From positions 1-57,108 of the forward strand of contig NZ_JAOQAH010000077.1 in NCBI RefSeq assembly GCF_025963695.1: DNA of 57,108 nt. The letters run 5' to 3'. The notes below the pieces were generated by a model. The model ran no database searches. It was not told the origin of the DNA and saw nothing but the letters and a program-made list of their open reading frames with translations. This document shows, in pieces, positions 1-8,634 of the stretch (positions are counted from its first letter, which is position 1; the number at the start of each line of letters is the position of its first letter). Made by a program: the position numbers and the translations under genes. This DNA comes from Segetibacter sp. GTDB lineage: Bacteria > Bacteroidota > Bacteroidia > Chitinophagales > Chitinophagaceae.

Positions 1-495
1 ATGGATAAAATTGGCAAGCCCCGGGGTTTAATAAGATACGCTTCTGAAAACAGCATAAAGCACGGACAACCTTTAAAGTATACAAGCAGGATGAAATGGT
101 ATACGGCTGCCTGTGGTTTTGTAGTACTGGTTTTATCAGCCATTCTTTTTACCCGGAAGGATATTGATGCTACCATTATGCGCACCCCTGGCATCCTTTA
201 CCAGGAAAGAGGCAAAGACAGTGTTTCGAACCTGTACAATATAAAGCTTGCAAATAAGACGCAAGCCGAAATACCACTTACAGTGAAGCTGGAACAGAAA
301 GGTGGTAACGTAGAGATTATAGGTAAATCATACATAACGATCGCAAAAGAAGGCCAGGGAAGCGGTTCGTTTTTCGTAGTGTTACCTAAGAGCGAAATAC
401 ACCAACGCAAAACAGAACTCAATCTTGCCTTATATGAAGGAGACAAAAAGATTACAGTACTTAAAACCAACTTTTTAGGGCCGGTGGGAGATTAA
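1..495 (+). CDS. ccoG: Cytochrome c oxidase accessory protein CcoG, C-terminal part (5'-truncated by the window edge)
   Basis: CcoG (FixG/RdxA family) is a membrane iron-sulfur protein that helps assemble cbb3-type cytochrome oxidase. Only the last 164 residues are present. The first codon is an ATG, but the opening residues MDKIGKPRGLIRYASE match the stretch that directly follows the ferredoxin cysteines in this family, so this Met is internal and the polytopic and 4Fe-4S parts lie upstream of the window. One membrane segment (about residues 34-52) is followed by the Ig-like FixG C-terminal domain, which ends at the usual place. ccoH and a TauE/SafE-like gene follow on the same strand, the normal Bacteroidota order. 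Family assignment is secure; the full length cannot be seen. Confidence 0.9.
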   Translation: MDKIGKPRGLIRYASENSIKHGQPLKYTSRMKWYTAACGFVVLVLSAILFTRKDIDATIMRTPGILYQERGKDSVSNLYNIKLANKTQAEIPLTVKLEQKGGNVEIIGKSYITIAKEGQGSGSFFVVLPKSEIHQRKTELNLALYEGDKKITVLKTNFLGPVGD

Positions 496-720
496 TTTGA
501 AAATAAGGGAAATTTGAAAAATTTGAAGATGGAAAGCCGCTACTACAGAGGTTACTGTTGTCGGCATTCCGGCCGCAACTAGTTCATCGTTCCAACTAAG
601 TTCATAAAAGCACATGATACAAGTCATCTTTTTAAAAACATCAATAATCCACTTTTGTGCTCAGATAATACCGTTTTACGGCGGAGCAATTAATAGGGAT
701 CAATAATCAACACATTTCTT

Positions 721-747
721 AAGCCCTTTAGGGGTTTGGGGTTTACC
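721..747 (+). repeat. Dispersed CCCTTTAGGGG-type repeat, copy 1
   Basis: An AAGCCCTTTAGGGGTTTGGG segment continuing to GTTTACC lies just before ccoH. A near-identical segment is found in inverse orientation at 20931-20955. The CCC(T)TTAGGGG centre is self-complementary and could form a short hairpin. It may be a dispersed intergenic repeat or a weak terminator between ccoG and ccoH. Confidence 0.45.
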
Positions 748-761
748 ACATATAACTTAAT

Positions 762-1196
762 ATGACCTGGGGAACAAAATTACTACTGGTGTTTGCAGCA
801 TTTGCTTTACTAATGAGCACCCTCGTGTATATGTGCATGAAGCAAAATTTTGAACTGGTGTCAAAAGACTATTATAAAGAAGAATTGCGCTACCAGGATA
901 AAATTGATGGCATGAACAACGTAAACAAAATAGGTAACGTGGTAATAAGAGACAACGGTAATAAAGTTGCCATTCAACTGCCGAAGGAAGTGCAGGGTTT
1001 AGCGCTTACAGGACAAGCACTTTTTTATTGCCCCGTTAACTCAACTAACGACCGTACTCTGCCGTTGGCCATAAACGATGAAGGGCTAATGTTGATAGAT
1101 AAGTCAAAGCTTGCAAAAGCTAATTACACGGTGAAACTGAACTGGCAGATAGGAAATGAACAATATTATACCGAGCAGAATTTATCCATTGATTAA
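762..1196 (+). CDS. ccoH: FixH/CcoH family cbb3 oxidase assembly protein
   Basis: A 144-residue protein with one N-terminal membrane anchor (residues 7-26) followed by a small beta-rich extracytoplasmic domain. The signature MKQNFELVSKDYYKEELRYQ after the anchor is typical of the FixH family. FixH/CcoH is a single-pass protein needed for stability and assembly of cbb3 cytochrome oxidase, probably acting together with copper insertion. It follows ccoG and overlaps the next gene by one base (TAATG junction), which points to translational coupling. The ATG at 762 places the hydrophobic segment at the very N-terminus as expected. Confidence 0.88.
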   Translation: MTWGTKLLLVFAAFALLMSTLVYMCMKQNFELVSKDYYKEELRYQDKIDGMNNVNKIGNVVIRDNGNKVAIQLPKEVQGLALTGQALFYCPVNSTNDRTLPLAINDEGLMLIDKSKLAKANYTVKLNWQIGNEQYYTEQNLSID

Positions 1197-1900
1197 TGAG
1201 CCTGCAATTTTTTATATCAGCGCTTGTACTGGGTGGCATAAGCAGCTTCCACTGCGTAGGAATGTGCGGCGCGTTCGCTTTTTCAATCCCCACGCAAAAC
1301 ATGCCTGATGCCAAAAAAGCCTTTGCCATATTGCTTTATAACTTTGGTCGCATCACTACGTACAGTGTTCTGGGATTAATCTTCGGATTGTTAGGACGAC
1401 AAATTTCACTTGCAGGCTTTCAGCAATGGTTTTCAATAATAGCAGGAATAGTTATCCTGATGATCGTTGTACAAAACTTTTTCAAAAAGCCGGTCTTTCA
1501 CCTGCCTGGTTACAATGCCATTGCCGCTTCCATAACAACACTTGTATCAAAATTCATTGGCAAACCTTCCTTAGGTAGTATTTACATGCTTGGCGCGGCT
1601 AACGGCCTTCTCCCTTGCGGACTTGTTTATATGGCTATCACAGGCGCTTTAGCCGCAGGCACCGTCACAAGTGCAACCGGTTTTATGGTTGCTTATGGTT
1701 TAGGCACATTGCCTGCCATGTTCCTGCTTTCTTACTTTGGTTTTATGATTGGTATTGCTGTACGAAATACTATCCGTCGTGTTGTTCCTTTTTTTGTAGC
1801 TACCATGGCGATTTTATTGATCTTCAGAGGGCTAAACCTAAATATACCATTTGTTAGTCCGGCACTATCTCCAGAAAAAATTTCCGTTCTCTGCCCCTAG
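1196..1900 (+). CDS. Sulfite exporter TauE/SafE-like membrane protein (UreH/DsbD-type transmembrane domain)
   Basis: A 234-residue polytopic protein with about six hydrophobic segments. The N-terminus carries SSFHCVGMCGAF, the HCxGMCG signature of the family annotated as TauE/SafE or UreH-like, and a second motif GLLPCGLVYMAI sits near residue 140. The Cys/His motifs inside membrane segments are compatible with metal or thiol chemistry. In Bacteroidota this gene regularly ends the ccoNOPGH cluster, so a role in copper handling for cbb3 oxidase is likelier than sulfite export; this is inferred from context. The start overlaps the ccoH stop codon by one base. Confidence 0.8.
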   Translation: MSLQFFISALVLGGISSFHCVGMCGAFAFSIPTQNMPDAKKAFAILLYNFGRITTYSVLGLIFGLLGRQISLAGFQQWFSIIAGIVILMIVVQNFFKKPVFHLPGYNAIAASITTLVSKFIGKPSLGSIYMLGAANGLLPCGLVYMAITGALAAGTVTSATGFMVAYGLGTLPAMFLLSYFGFMIGIAVRNTIRRVVPFFVATMAILLIFRGLNLNIPFVSPALSPEKISVLCP

Positions 1901-2173
1901 AAAAAATGTCATCAACTGCTTCAAGGCTCCTTGCTACTTCACCGGCCCGAGCCCGGATATGAGCAGTCGCAATGCGGTTTCACTATGGGTGTCTTTTGTC
2001 AATTTACTGCAAGCGAGATGCTTTTTAGTTTGTAACCTTAGACAATCTCAGTAATTCAATAAAAACTCAATTTAAAACTACACTAACGCTTGCGTGTGAT
2101 ATAATGCAACTTATCTAAAACATGAGTCATCATTGGTATTGTAATTATTTTATTAATTATTAAAAGGCAATAA

Positions 2174-2482
2174 GTGAAAGCAGAGTCTACGAATCATTCG
2201 CATTACCAAATAATCAAATTCTTATACCAGTTTAAGGATGATAACAAGTTTTATACACTGGATGAAAACGTGCTAAACATTCAATCAAAAAAAGAGACGT
2301 ACAGGTATATCTACAATTTAAGGAACGACGCATTGATATGTACTGACCGTGAAGTTTACCAGGTGGATGAAGATTATTACCAGGTAGAACATTTTGGTCA
2401 CGGGGAAGAAATAAAGGCTAAAATTCTTCCAAAAGGAATAGCGGTTATGGAGAGTTTGCAGGAGAACAAGCGCTTCTGGTAA
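2174..2482 (+). CDS. Hypothetical protein, 102 residues
   Basis: The reading frame opens with GTG at 2174, preceded by AAAAGG 8-13 bases upstream, a plausible ribosome binding site. The protein is soluble, mixed alpha/beta, and rich in Tyr, Lys and Asp/Glu, with no signal peptide or membrane segment. I recognise no domain. Two short segments around YQVDEDYYQVEHFGHGEE might form a beta hairpin. It stands alone: the upstream gene is 270 bases away and the downstream gene is convergent. Composition looks coding, but function is unknown. Confidence 0.6.
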   Translation: MKAESTNHSHYQIIKFLYQFKDDNKFYTLDENVLNIQSKKETYRYIYNLRNDALICTDREVYQVDEDYYQVEHFGHGEEIKAKILPKGIAVMESLQENKRFW

Positions 2483-2533
2483 TATTGTGAAACGGAGCAG
2501 GCAACAATTTGTTGGGAAGAGTTAACTCGATTC

Positions 2534-3079
2534 TTATTTGTAATTCTTCAATAATTCCTTGTAAGTCCATTCATTCCCTTTTACAAAAAAGTCATATATC
2601 TTGTCCCAGTCGTTGCCTGGCTTCCAGCCTATCATCGAGGAAATTATCTTTGTGTGTTTGTCATCCACTTTAATAAATTGAATGATTTCCTGCAAATTTT
2701 CATCGCTTTCTTGTGCGGTTTTAGAAAAGTGATTGTTTAAATTTACTTTAAATAAAATCAGTTCGTTGTCGATATAACTAAGAATGGGCAGTATAATCGA
2801 GCTGCTATCCGAAAGCGATTTAGTACTATCATAATTGGTTACCATATACCCGCCCAACTTTAGTTCAATATGTGCCATAGGGGCAACCCATTTTTTTAAT
2901 TTTTCATCAGTTGTAAAAAACTTCCAGACTGAAGTGATATTATCTGGTAAAGTAATTTCCAGTCTTAGCACTTTTTCTCCCACCTGGTTCTTGTAAGAGG
3001 TGTTTTTTAGTGTTTGACTGTTTGCAGTAACAGTAAACATAACTAAAATAAAAAGCAATATTTCCCCCTTTGTAATCAT
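2534..3079 (-). CDS. Secreted SRPBCC (AHSA1-like) domain protein
   Basis: A 181-residue protein. Residues 1-21 form a signal peptide ending TANSQ. The rest matches the AHSA1/SRPBCC helix-grip fold: VWKFFTTDEKLKKWVAP is the characteristic first helix and loop, and the C-terminal helix is WDKIYDFFVKGNEWTYKELL. SRPBCC domains bind hydrophobic ligands, and the AHSA1 branch otherwise includes Hsp90 activators and stress proteins. A secreted form is common in Bacteroidota and its ligand is unknown. It starts 33 bases after the DUF1579 gene on the same strand, so the two are probably one transcript. Confidence 0.75.
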   Translation of the reverse strand: MITKGEILLFILVMFTVTANSQTLKNTSYKNQVGEKVLRLEITLPDNITSVWKFFTTDEKLKKWVAPMAHIELKLGGYMVTNYDSTKSLSDSSSIILPILSYIDNELILFKVNLNNHFSKTAQESDENLQEIIQFIKVDDKHTKIISSMIGWKPGNDWDKIYDFFVKGNEWTYKELLKNYK

Positions 3080-3112
3080 CTGTATTTTTTTTGTTTACAC
3101 GAATAATTCGTT

Positions 3113-3613
3113 CTATTTCACTTTTTTATAAGCCACCTCTGTTGCCTTAGCTTCTTCACCTTCCGGCGAAACATTGTAAGCCATAATCATCACTTCGTCA
3201 TCATTTACAAAATCAATTTTTGTACGCCAGCCCCAATACTGTTCAATATCGGGAGTTACATAAGCATAGTTGCCAAGCATTGTAAAATCCTCACTTCCTT
3301 TTTTTCCTTCAGAAAACATAATTGCAGTGCCATTATGAAAGCTGTCAATCCAGGCACCCTGAAATTTTTTAAGTCCCAGATGATAGCCGTAGATGGCTAT
3401 GCCTTCGAAAGACTTATTCTGCAGGCTCCCCACATACTCATGAAGTATAAATCGGCCACTAAGAATAAGTCGCATCGTGCCGGTTATCGGTGACTCATCA
3501 GCAAGTTTACCAGGTTCAAACCATGTTCTGGCTATTCCCTCCCACTTACCTTCCAGTTTACTTAGTTGATGATGTACGCCGGCGCTCTTTGAAGCTTCAA
3601 AATCTTCACTCAT
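3113..3613 (-). CDS. DUF1579 family protein
   Basis: A 166-residue cytosolic protein. The opening HHQLSKLEGKWEGIARTWFE and the later pattern GYHLGLKKFQGAWIDSFHNG, followed by a closing run of beta strands, are typical of DUF1579, a lipocalin-like beta barrel of unknown ligand found in many Bacteroidota. There is no signal peptide. It is the first gene of a probable two-gene unit with the SRPBCC protein. The family call is confident; no biochemical function can be given. Confidence 0.75.
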   Translation of the reverse strand: MSEDFEASKSAGVHHQLSKLEGKWEGIARTWFEPGKLADESPITGTMRLILSGRFILHEYVGSLQNKSFEGIAIYGYHLGLKKFQGAWIDSFHNGTAIMFSEGKKGSEDFTMLGNYAYVTPDIEQYWGWRTKIDFVNDDEVMIMAYNVSPEGEEAKATEVAYKKVK

Positions 3614-3742
3614 GGTTAAAAAGGTTTTTGTAAACTATCGAAACCTGGTTTTCATCCAATCACAAAACATCCCACCGATTAAAACTATAATTCAAGCCGA
3701 TGTAATAAAAATACATTTTCCGTATTCCGAATGCAAATTTGT

Positions 3743-4054
3743 CTAGATGCTGTAAATAGCTGATGGCAAGTAAGCACTCGTTGTAACTTTATGATGATTT
3801 GAAGTAGTTTTAATGTTACCATCTTCAGTATTAATGGCAGCTTTTGTTGTGTCACTCACTTGTACATTTATATAAAACTCATCAGCTAAGATTTCTAAAT
3901 ATCTACTACAATCGATCTTTAACTTTTTTTCGTAGCCGTAATCCTATTGATAGTCTTGGTTGAGGAAACATAAACACACATCGGGTTTTTTAGATTGCTT
4001 ATATAAGCAGAATAGCGACAATAATGCCGCTATTCCAAAATAAACTTCACTTTT
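3743..4054 (-). pseudogene. Possible degraded small secreted or membrane protein gene (one internal stop, no ATG)
   Basis: On the minus strand a frame of 104 codons runs from just after the stop of the hydrolase gene to TAG at 3743-3745, broken only once, by TAG at 3944-3946. The first part (EVYFGIAALLSLFCLYKQ) resembles a signal peptide. The second part is 66 residues of mixed composition ending TTSAYLPSAIYSI. No ATG starts either part. This may be a decayed gene or a chance open stretch in AT-rich DNA. The repeated element at 3844-3865 lies inside it. Confidence 0.22.
3844..3865 (+). repeat. Dispersed dyad element, T..A form (copy 1 of 11)
   Basis: Contains TTGTTGTGTCACTCACTTG followed by TAC. 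The core TTGYGTCRC is in its T..A form with the CTTGTAC end intact. It lies in the 446-base gap between the DUF1579 and alpha/beta hydrolase genes. Confidence 0.6.
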
Positions 4055-4059
4055 TTACC

Positions 4060-4893
4060 TTACCTGCAAAACTCAATCAAGTCTTGATTAAGCTTTTCAC
4101 GATGTGTATAAAATAAACCATGTGGTGCTCCCTCATATACTTTATAGGTAGCATTTGGCATCATCGCAGCCGTTCGCTCACTACTGGCTTTGATCGGAAC
4201 GGTTTGATCAGCATCTCCATGAATAATAAGTGTAGGAATTTTTATAGCCTTTACATCAGATCTAAAATCAGTGGATGCAAAGGAAACTGCACAATGTTGA
4301 GTAGCTCTTGGCGCTGCAACAGAAGCGAGCATACGGTAATACTCTAGCAAAGGTGCACTAACCGGATGGCTAATAAGATTGACTCCAAAAAACTTTTTAC
4401 CAAAGTCATCGAGAAATGCTATGCGGTCTTTTTTCATTTGTGTCATCATTTCTTCAAACACTTCACCGGGCACACCGTCTTCATTATCATCAGTCTTTTT
4501 TAAATAAGGTGTAACTGCACTAATCAATACCAGTTTTGAAACCCTGTCGCTTCCATATTTGCTTAAATAGCGAACAGCTTCTCCTCCCCCCATAGAAAAA
4601 CCAACCAATACAGCATCGCGAAGATCAAGGGTTTCCATAATCGAATGGAGGTCTGCAGTCAACGAGTTATAGTCATAATCATTCCACGGTTTCGATGATT
4701 TGCCAAATCCTCGTCTGTCGTATTTTATAACACGTAAGCCCGCACTTATCAGGTCGTCAATCTGGTACTCCCACATTTCTTTGCTCAACGGCCACCCATG
4801 TATTAACACTATAGGTCTGCCCTTTCCGTAATCTTTAAAAGACAATTGTACTTCCTCTCCCGCTGAAGAGTCGATTGTTTTAATAAAGTCCAT
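4060..4893 (-). CDS. Alpha/beta hydrolase of the non-heme haloperoxidase / arylesterase type
   Basis: A 277-residue cytosolic hydrolase with a complete catalytic triad: nucleophile elbow GFSMGG (Ser near residue 100), acid in HGDADQTVP, and His in GAPHGLF near the C-terminus. The oxyanion motif is HGWPLSKEMW. The length and KYDRRGFGKSSKPW segment fit the cofactor-free haloperoxidase/esterase branch, which hydrolyses esters or forms peracids; the true substrate is unknown. It is monocistronic as far as can be seen, with AT-rich gaps of over 200 bases on both sides. Confidence 0.85.
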   Translation of the reverse strand: MDFIKTIDSSAGEEVQLSFKDYGKGRPIVLIHGWPLSKEMWEYQIDDLISAGLRVIKYDRRGFGKSSKPWNDYDYNSLTADLHSIMETLDLRDAVLVGFSMGGGEAVRYLSKYGSDRVSKLVLISAVTPYLKKTDDNEDGVPGEVFEEMMTQMKKDRIAFLDDFGKKFFGVNLISHPVSAPLLEYYRMLASVAAPRATQHCAVSFASTDFRSDVKAIKIPTLIIHGDADQTVPIKASSERTAAMMPNATYKVYEGAPHGLFYTHREKLNQDLIEFCR

Positions 4894-5172
4894 ACATAAT
4901 AATTTTAGTTATAAAATATTAATAATATCATTCCACTACTGCTTGTTTAATTATTACCGATTTAGGCTAAATAGCATTACACAGTTGTTGAAATAATTAT
5001 GGAAGGTTGGGCAATTTTTGCTTCAAAATCATAAAACTACCAGCCCTTGTTATCCTTCATTATGGTAAACTTTTCTTCTTTGAATTCTCCCTGCAGCTAA
5101 GCAAATATCAGGAACGCTTTTATTTCATTCTATATTAGCTTCGATCCTAAAATGTATTATTCCTTTAACAGA

Positions 5173-5700
5173 ATGAAAATATTACCAATCATAATCATCG
5201 GCACTTTAATTTATTTTCCCGCACACAGTCAGAAGGACTTTTTAAAATGGGGTGATAACGTAAAAATAAAGTGGACAGACTTTAAAGGAGAAGTAGAGAC
5301 AAATAGTCCTTTTGCGGCAATGTCAGCAGTAGGAATACACTATAAATACAATTCTTCCATTAAAGGAAAGCTTATTAAAGTAAGCTTTGATATAGATGCA
5401 GCGTTTGATAAAACAAAATCATGGAGTAAAAAATCGCAAAGAAGCGCTGGTACCCTCAGGCACGAACAATTACATTTTGATATTTGCGAAGTAGTCGGCA
5501 GACAATTTAAAAAAGAGGCAGAAAAAACAGTCTACAGTAAGAATTTTAAAAATGAGATTATCAGAATTTTTAACCGTTATACTCGGTATTTACAAAAGTT
5601 TCAAAAAAAATATGATGATCAAACAAGGCACAGCAACAACAAACTCAAACAAAAAGAGTGGGAAAATTTGATACGCCACGAGCTGCTTAAGAAGTATTAG
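5173..5700 (+). CDS. Secreted DUF922 family protein, putative zinc metalloprotease
   Basis: A 175-residue protein with a signal peptide (MKILPIIIIGTLIYFPAHSQ). The body matches DUF922: an early W-x-D motif (VKIKWTDFKGE) and HEQLHFDICEVVGRQF, which contains HExxH, the zinc-binding and catalytic motif of gluzincin or metzincin proteases. The third zinc ligand is not evident by eye. I chose the ATG at 5173 because it puts the signal peptide at the N-terminus; an ATG at 5152 would add seven residues. The gene stands alone between divergent and codirectional neighbours. Protease activity is inferred from the motif only. Confidence 0.7.
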   Translation: MKILPIIIIGTLIYFPAHSQKDFLKWGDNVKIKWTDFKGEVETNSPFAAMSAVGIHYKYNSSIKGKLIKVSFDIDAAFDKTKSWSKKSQRSAGTLRHEQLHFDICEVVGRQFKKEAEKTVYSKNFKNEIIRIFNRYTRYLQKFQKKYDDQTRHSNNKLKQKEWENLIRHELLKKY

Positions 5701-5875
5701 TTTTTATTGTGATGGAGAAGAAACAGCTATAAGTATCTAATAAAATGCGAATACAACCCATCATGTGATTACACTGTTTTTATTGTATTTCTAAAAACCA
5801 GTTAAGCCTTGTTGTTTATTAAGGCACGGTTTTTATTAATTTAAACAGTATTATTTACCGTAAAAAAAGAAGATT

Positions 5876-6142
5876 ATGCAAAATAGAAAAGGAACAGGAG
5901 GTTTATTATTAGCTGGTTTAGCTGCGTTTGCTTATTACAAGTACTCTAAGTTAAGTAGTGCCGAAAAGGAAACCCTGGTGGGTGATTTAAAAGCCAAGGG
6001 CCAAAAACTTTACGATGAGTATGTACCTGAAAAGTATAAAAGCTTTTTTTCTAAAAATACCGGTAATACCTCAGGTAGTGCTACCAGTGGTACAGCCAGT
6101 GCAAATTCTCATTTTGGCGAAGGAAACGCTTATAGCAGTTAG
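5876..6142 (+). CDS. Small hypothetical protein with an N-terminal hydrophobic segment
   Basis: An 88-residue protein. Residues 8-22 (GGLLLAGLAAFAYYK) form a hydrophobic, Gly/Ala-rich segment, followed by an amphipathic, charged stretch and a Ser/Thr/Gly-rich low-complexity tail. The layout resembles YtxH-type small membrane-anchored stress proteins, but no family is certain. AAAAAAGAAG lies 7-16 bases upstream and may serve as ribosome binding site. A strong hairpin 14 bases past the stop (6156-6207) supports a real, separately transcribed gene. Confidence 0.6.
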   Translation: MQNRKGTGGLLLAGLAAFAYYKYSKLSSAEKETLVGDLKAKGQKLYDEYVPEKYKSFFSKNTGNTSGSATSGTASANSHFGEGNAYSS

Positions 6143-6155
6143 AAGTAAGATCTAT

Positions 6156-6207
6156 AACTAAAATAAAAGCCTCTGTAACAGAATTTACAGAGGCTTTTAT
6201 TTTAGTT
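6156..6207 (+). terminator. Strong perfect hairpin terminator
   Basis: A perfect 23-bp inverted repeat with a 6-base loop (CAGAAT): the arms contain AAAGCCTCTGTAA and TTACAGAGGCTTT, flanked by A-rich and T-rich extensions. The CCTCTG stem followed by TTTTATTTT fits a rho-independent terminator of the 88-residue gene, and it would work in both directions. Confidence 0.8.
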
Positions 6208-6377
6208 ATCGCCGGGCTTCTTTGTTTTAATCATTCTCCATGCTATTGCTTCTTCGTGTACTTATTATGTCTCTTATAAGTATTTTTTATAGCAGAACGT
6301 TTGCGGAAATTGTATTCATAGATTTGCTACAGTTACCAGGATCTTAAGGGTTTCTAACAATGCTTCAAAATAATATA

Positions 6378-7511
6378 ATGAAACTTTTCGCAGTTGTTTG
6401 TCTCTTGTTGTTATTGCCGTTTGTTTATTGTAAAAAAGATACCGGGGAAAGCAATCTTCCAACTTCTTATTTATCTATATCCGATATCTGGCCCGTAAGA
6501 GATACTGTAAACACTACGATAAAATTAATAGTTACTGTTGCGCCTGTCAGTAACAAAACAATTACGGTTAATTATACGACTGAGGAGGGTACGGCCAAAG
6601 CTAATATAGACTTTGTGCCCGTGGCAGGTACTCTAACTATTAATCCTGGCTCAGTCACTGGCGAAGTAGCAGTACAGCTGATTGGAAGAAAGCTAATGAG
6701 CAGCACGCAAAATTTTAGCCTGAAGTTATCTAATGCAGTTAACGCAACTTTAAAAGTTGAGAAAGCCACAGTATTTATTGAAAATCCAGGATTTGATTAC
6801 CGACTGGTGTGGAGTGACGAGTTTACCGGAACTACACTAAACACCACTAACTGGAATTATGAAACCGGAGGAGGAGGATGGGGTAATAATGAATTGCAGA
6901 ATTATACCAGTGGTACTAACAATGCCTATATTGAAAATGGGAATTTAATAATAGAAGCCAAAAAGGAACGAATAGGCAGCAATGCGTATTCTTCTGCCAG
7001 ACTTACCACAAAAGGAAAAAGAAAATTCACATATGGTAAGTTTGAAATAAGAGCAAAAGTGCCTGCAACCACCGGGCTATGGCCAGCTATTTGGATGTTA
7101 GGCGAAAATATTGACCAGGTTGGTTGGCCGGCTTGTGGCGAAATTGATATAATGGAAGCCATAAATAAAGAAACCCCTTCTAAGACTTATGGCACCGCTC
7201 ATTGGGGAGTAAACCCGGCCAGTCACTTAAGTAAGGGCGGCTATTATGTTTTGCCTTCAGGGCACTATTCTGACGACTATCACGTTTTCACAGTAGAATG
7301 GGATGCGAACTCCATTCAATGGTTCTTCGACGGCAATAAATTTTACACTGTAAATAAAGGGGAGATCACCGGAGGTAATAATCCTTTCAATGGAGATTTC
7401 TTTCTTATTCTAAATGTTGCTGTCGGTGGCAACTGGCCAGGAAGTCCCGACGCAAATAGCATTTTTCCTCAAAAGATGGTCGTGGATTACGTGAGGATTT
7501 ATCAAAAATAA
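6378..7511 (+). CDS. Glycoside hydrolase family 16 lipoprotein with Calx-beta domain (laminarinase-like)
   Basis: A 377-residue protein. The start at 6378 gives the signal MKLFAVVCLLLLLPFVYCKK with a likely lipidated Cys. Residues about 30-135 form a Calx-beta domain (TVNYTTEEGTAKANIDFVPV). Residues about 142-377 are a complete GH16 domain with the catalytic motif GEIDIMEA (nucleophile Glu and acid/base Glu near residues 255 and 260) and the substrate-groove motifs WPAIWMLG and GGNWPG. GH16 enzymes with this motif cleave beta-1,3 or beta-1,3-1,4 glucans. As a surface or periplasmic lipoprotein it would attack algal or fungal glucan. No SusC/SusD pair is nearby, so it is not in a visible utilisation locus. 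Confidence 0.9.
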   Translation: MKLFAVVCLLLLLPFVYCKKDTGESNLPTSYLSISDIWPVRDTVNTTIKLIVTVAPVSNKTITVNYTTEEGTAKANIDFVPVAGTLTINPGSVTGEVAVQLIGRKLMSSTQNFSLKLSNAVNATLKVEKATVFIENPGFDYRLVWSDEFTGTTLNTTNWNYETGGGGWGNNELQNYTSGTNNAYIENGNLIIEAKKERIGSNAYSSARLTTKGKRKFTYGKFEIRAKVPATTGLWPAIWMLGENIDQVGWPACGEIDIMEAINKETPSKTYGTAHWGVNPASHLSKGGYYVLPSGHYSDDYHVFTVEWDANSIQWFFDGNKFYTVNKGEITGGNNPFNGDFFLILNVAVGGNWPGSPDANSIFPQKMVVDYVRIYQK

Positions 7512-7616
7512 CGTTACACGAATACCTTACCATGCTCTCCTAAACTGGGCCGCTTACTTTGCACTGCACTACTGTCAGGCAAATATTTTTAGTTATTTGT
7601 TTCAGATCAATCAAAC

Positions 7617-8393
7617 TTAGTCATCTGACAACTCGATCCAAACCGGCCCGTGATCGCTTGTTTTCTCCCAGCCGCGAACAGCAGAGTCAACCCCGGCAGC
7701 AATGAGACGGTTATCGATGCCAGGACTAAGTAGAAAATGATCGATCCTCAAACCGGCATTACGATTATACGCGTCGCGGAAATAATCCCAAAATGTATAG
7801 ATGGTTTGGTTGGGGTAAAGTTTCCGTATTGCATCTGTCCACCCTTGTGCAAGCAGTGTTTCAAATGCTTGCCTCACCTCCGGGCGAAACAGCGCGTCGT
7901 CCTTCCAACGCTCCGGCTTGTATACGTCCAGCGCTGTAGGCATCACGTTGTAATCTCCGGCCAGAACCACAGGATTACCAGAAACAAGTAGCATTGCAGC
8001 ATGTGCGGTTAACCTCTCAAACCATCTCAATTTATAGTCGAACTTGGGCCCGGGAGCAGGATTGCCATTTGGCAGATAGAGGCAACAAATAAGAACGTTG
8101 TTGACCATCGCTTCAATATACCGGCTTTGATTATCCTCTGCATCTCCTGGAAGTTCCCTACGTACCTCTTGTATTTCTCCTGAACGAGCTAGTATAGCTA
8201 CCCCGTTCCAACTTTTTTGCCCGTTCCAGATCGCATTATACCCGGCATCCTGTATAGCTTTTTCAGGAAATTTTTCCTGCGGCGCTTTTAGTTCCTGCAG
8301 GCATACGATGTCCGGCTCTGTTTCATCCAGCCAACGAAGCAGCACAGGTAAACGGCCATTAATACCATTGACATTATAAGTAGCTATTTTCAT
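7617..8393 (-). CDS. xth: Exodeoxyribonuclease III
   Basis: A 258-residue enzyme of the EEP superfamily, full length for XthA. Visible active-site motifs: ATYNVNGI (Asn7), CLQELKAP (metal-binding Glu34), AGDYNVMP (Asp and Asn pair) and the C-terminal SDHGPVW (Asp-His). It removes nucleotides from 3' ends and nicks abasic sites during base-excision repair in the cytoplasm. It is convergent with the GH16 gene and well separated from its upstream neighbour, so it probably has its own promoter. Confidence 0.92.
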   Translation of the reverse strand: MKIATYNVNGINGRLPVLLRWLDETEPDIVCLQELKAPQEKFPEKAIQDAGYNAIWNGQKSWNGVAILARSGEIQEVRRELPGDAEDNQSRYIEAMVNNVLICCLYLPNGNPAPGPKFDYKLRWFERLTAHAAMLLVSGNPVVLAGDYNVMPTALDVYKPERWKDDALFRPEVRQAFETLLAQGWTDAIRKLYPNQTIYTFWDYFRDAYNRNAGLRIDHFLLSPGIDNRLIAAGVDSAVRGWEKTSDHGPVWIELSDD

Positions 8394-8634
8394 GGTAAGG
8401 TTAATAGGTTATCGTAAAGAATTGCGTCCACACTGACCTTTAAAATACAAATCAAACTAATGCAGGATGATTGTATTCTTTCGGCAAAAAAACAAAAAGT
8501 ATAAACTTACTCAGGCAAAAGTAATATCACAGGCAGCAACAAGAAAAAGAAAAAACATTAGACTTTCGCAAAAAAAGTTGGCTAACAGCTATGTTCTCAC
8601 AACGTACAAAACACCTTTTCTTCAATAACGTTGT

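Noticed and set aside
1..3. ATG at base 1 as the real start of a 164-residue protein
   Set aside because: The encoded MDKIGKPRG segment is internal in CcoG proteins, so the gene is cut by the window edge.
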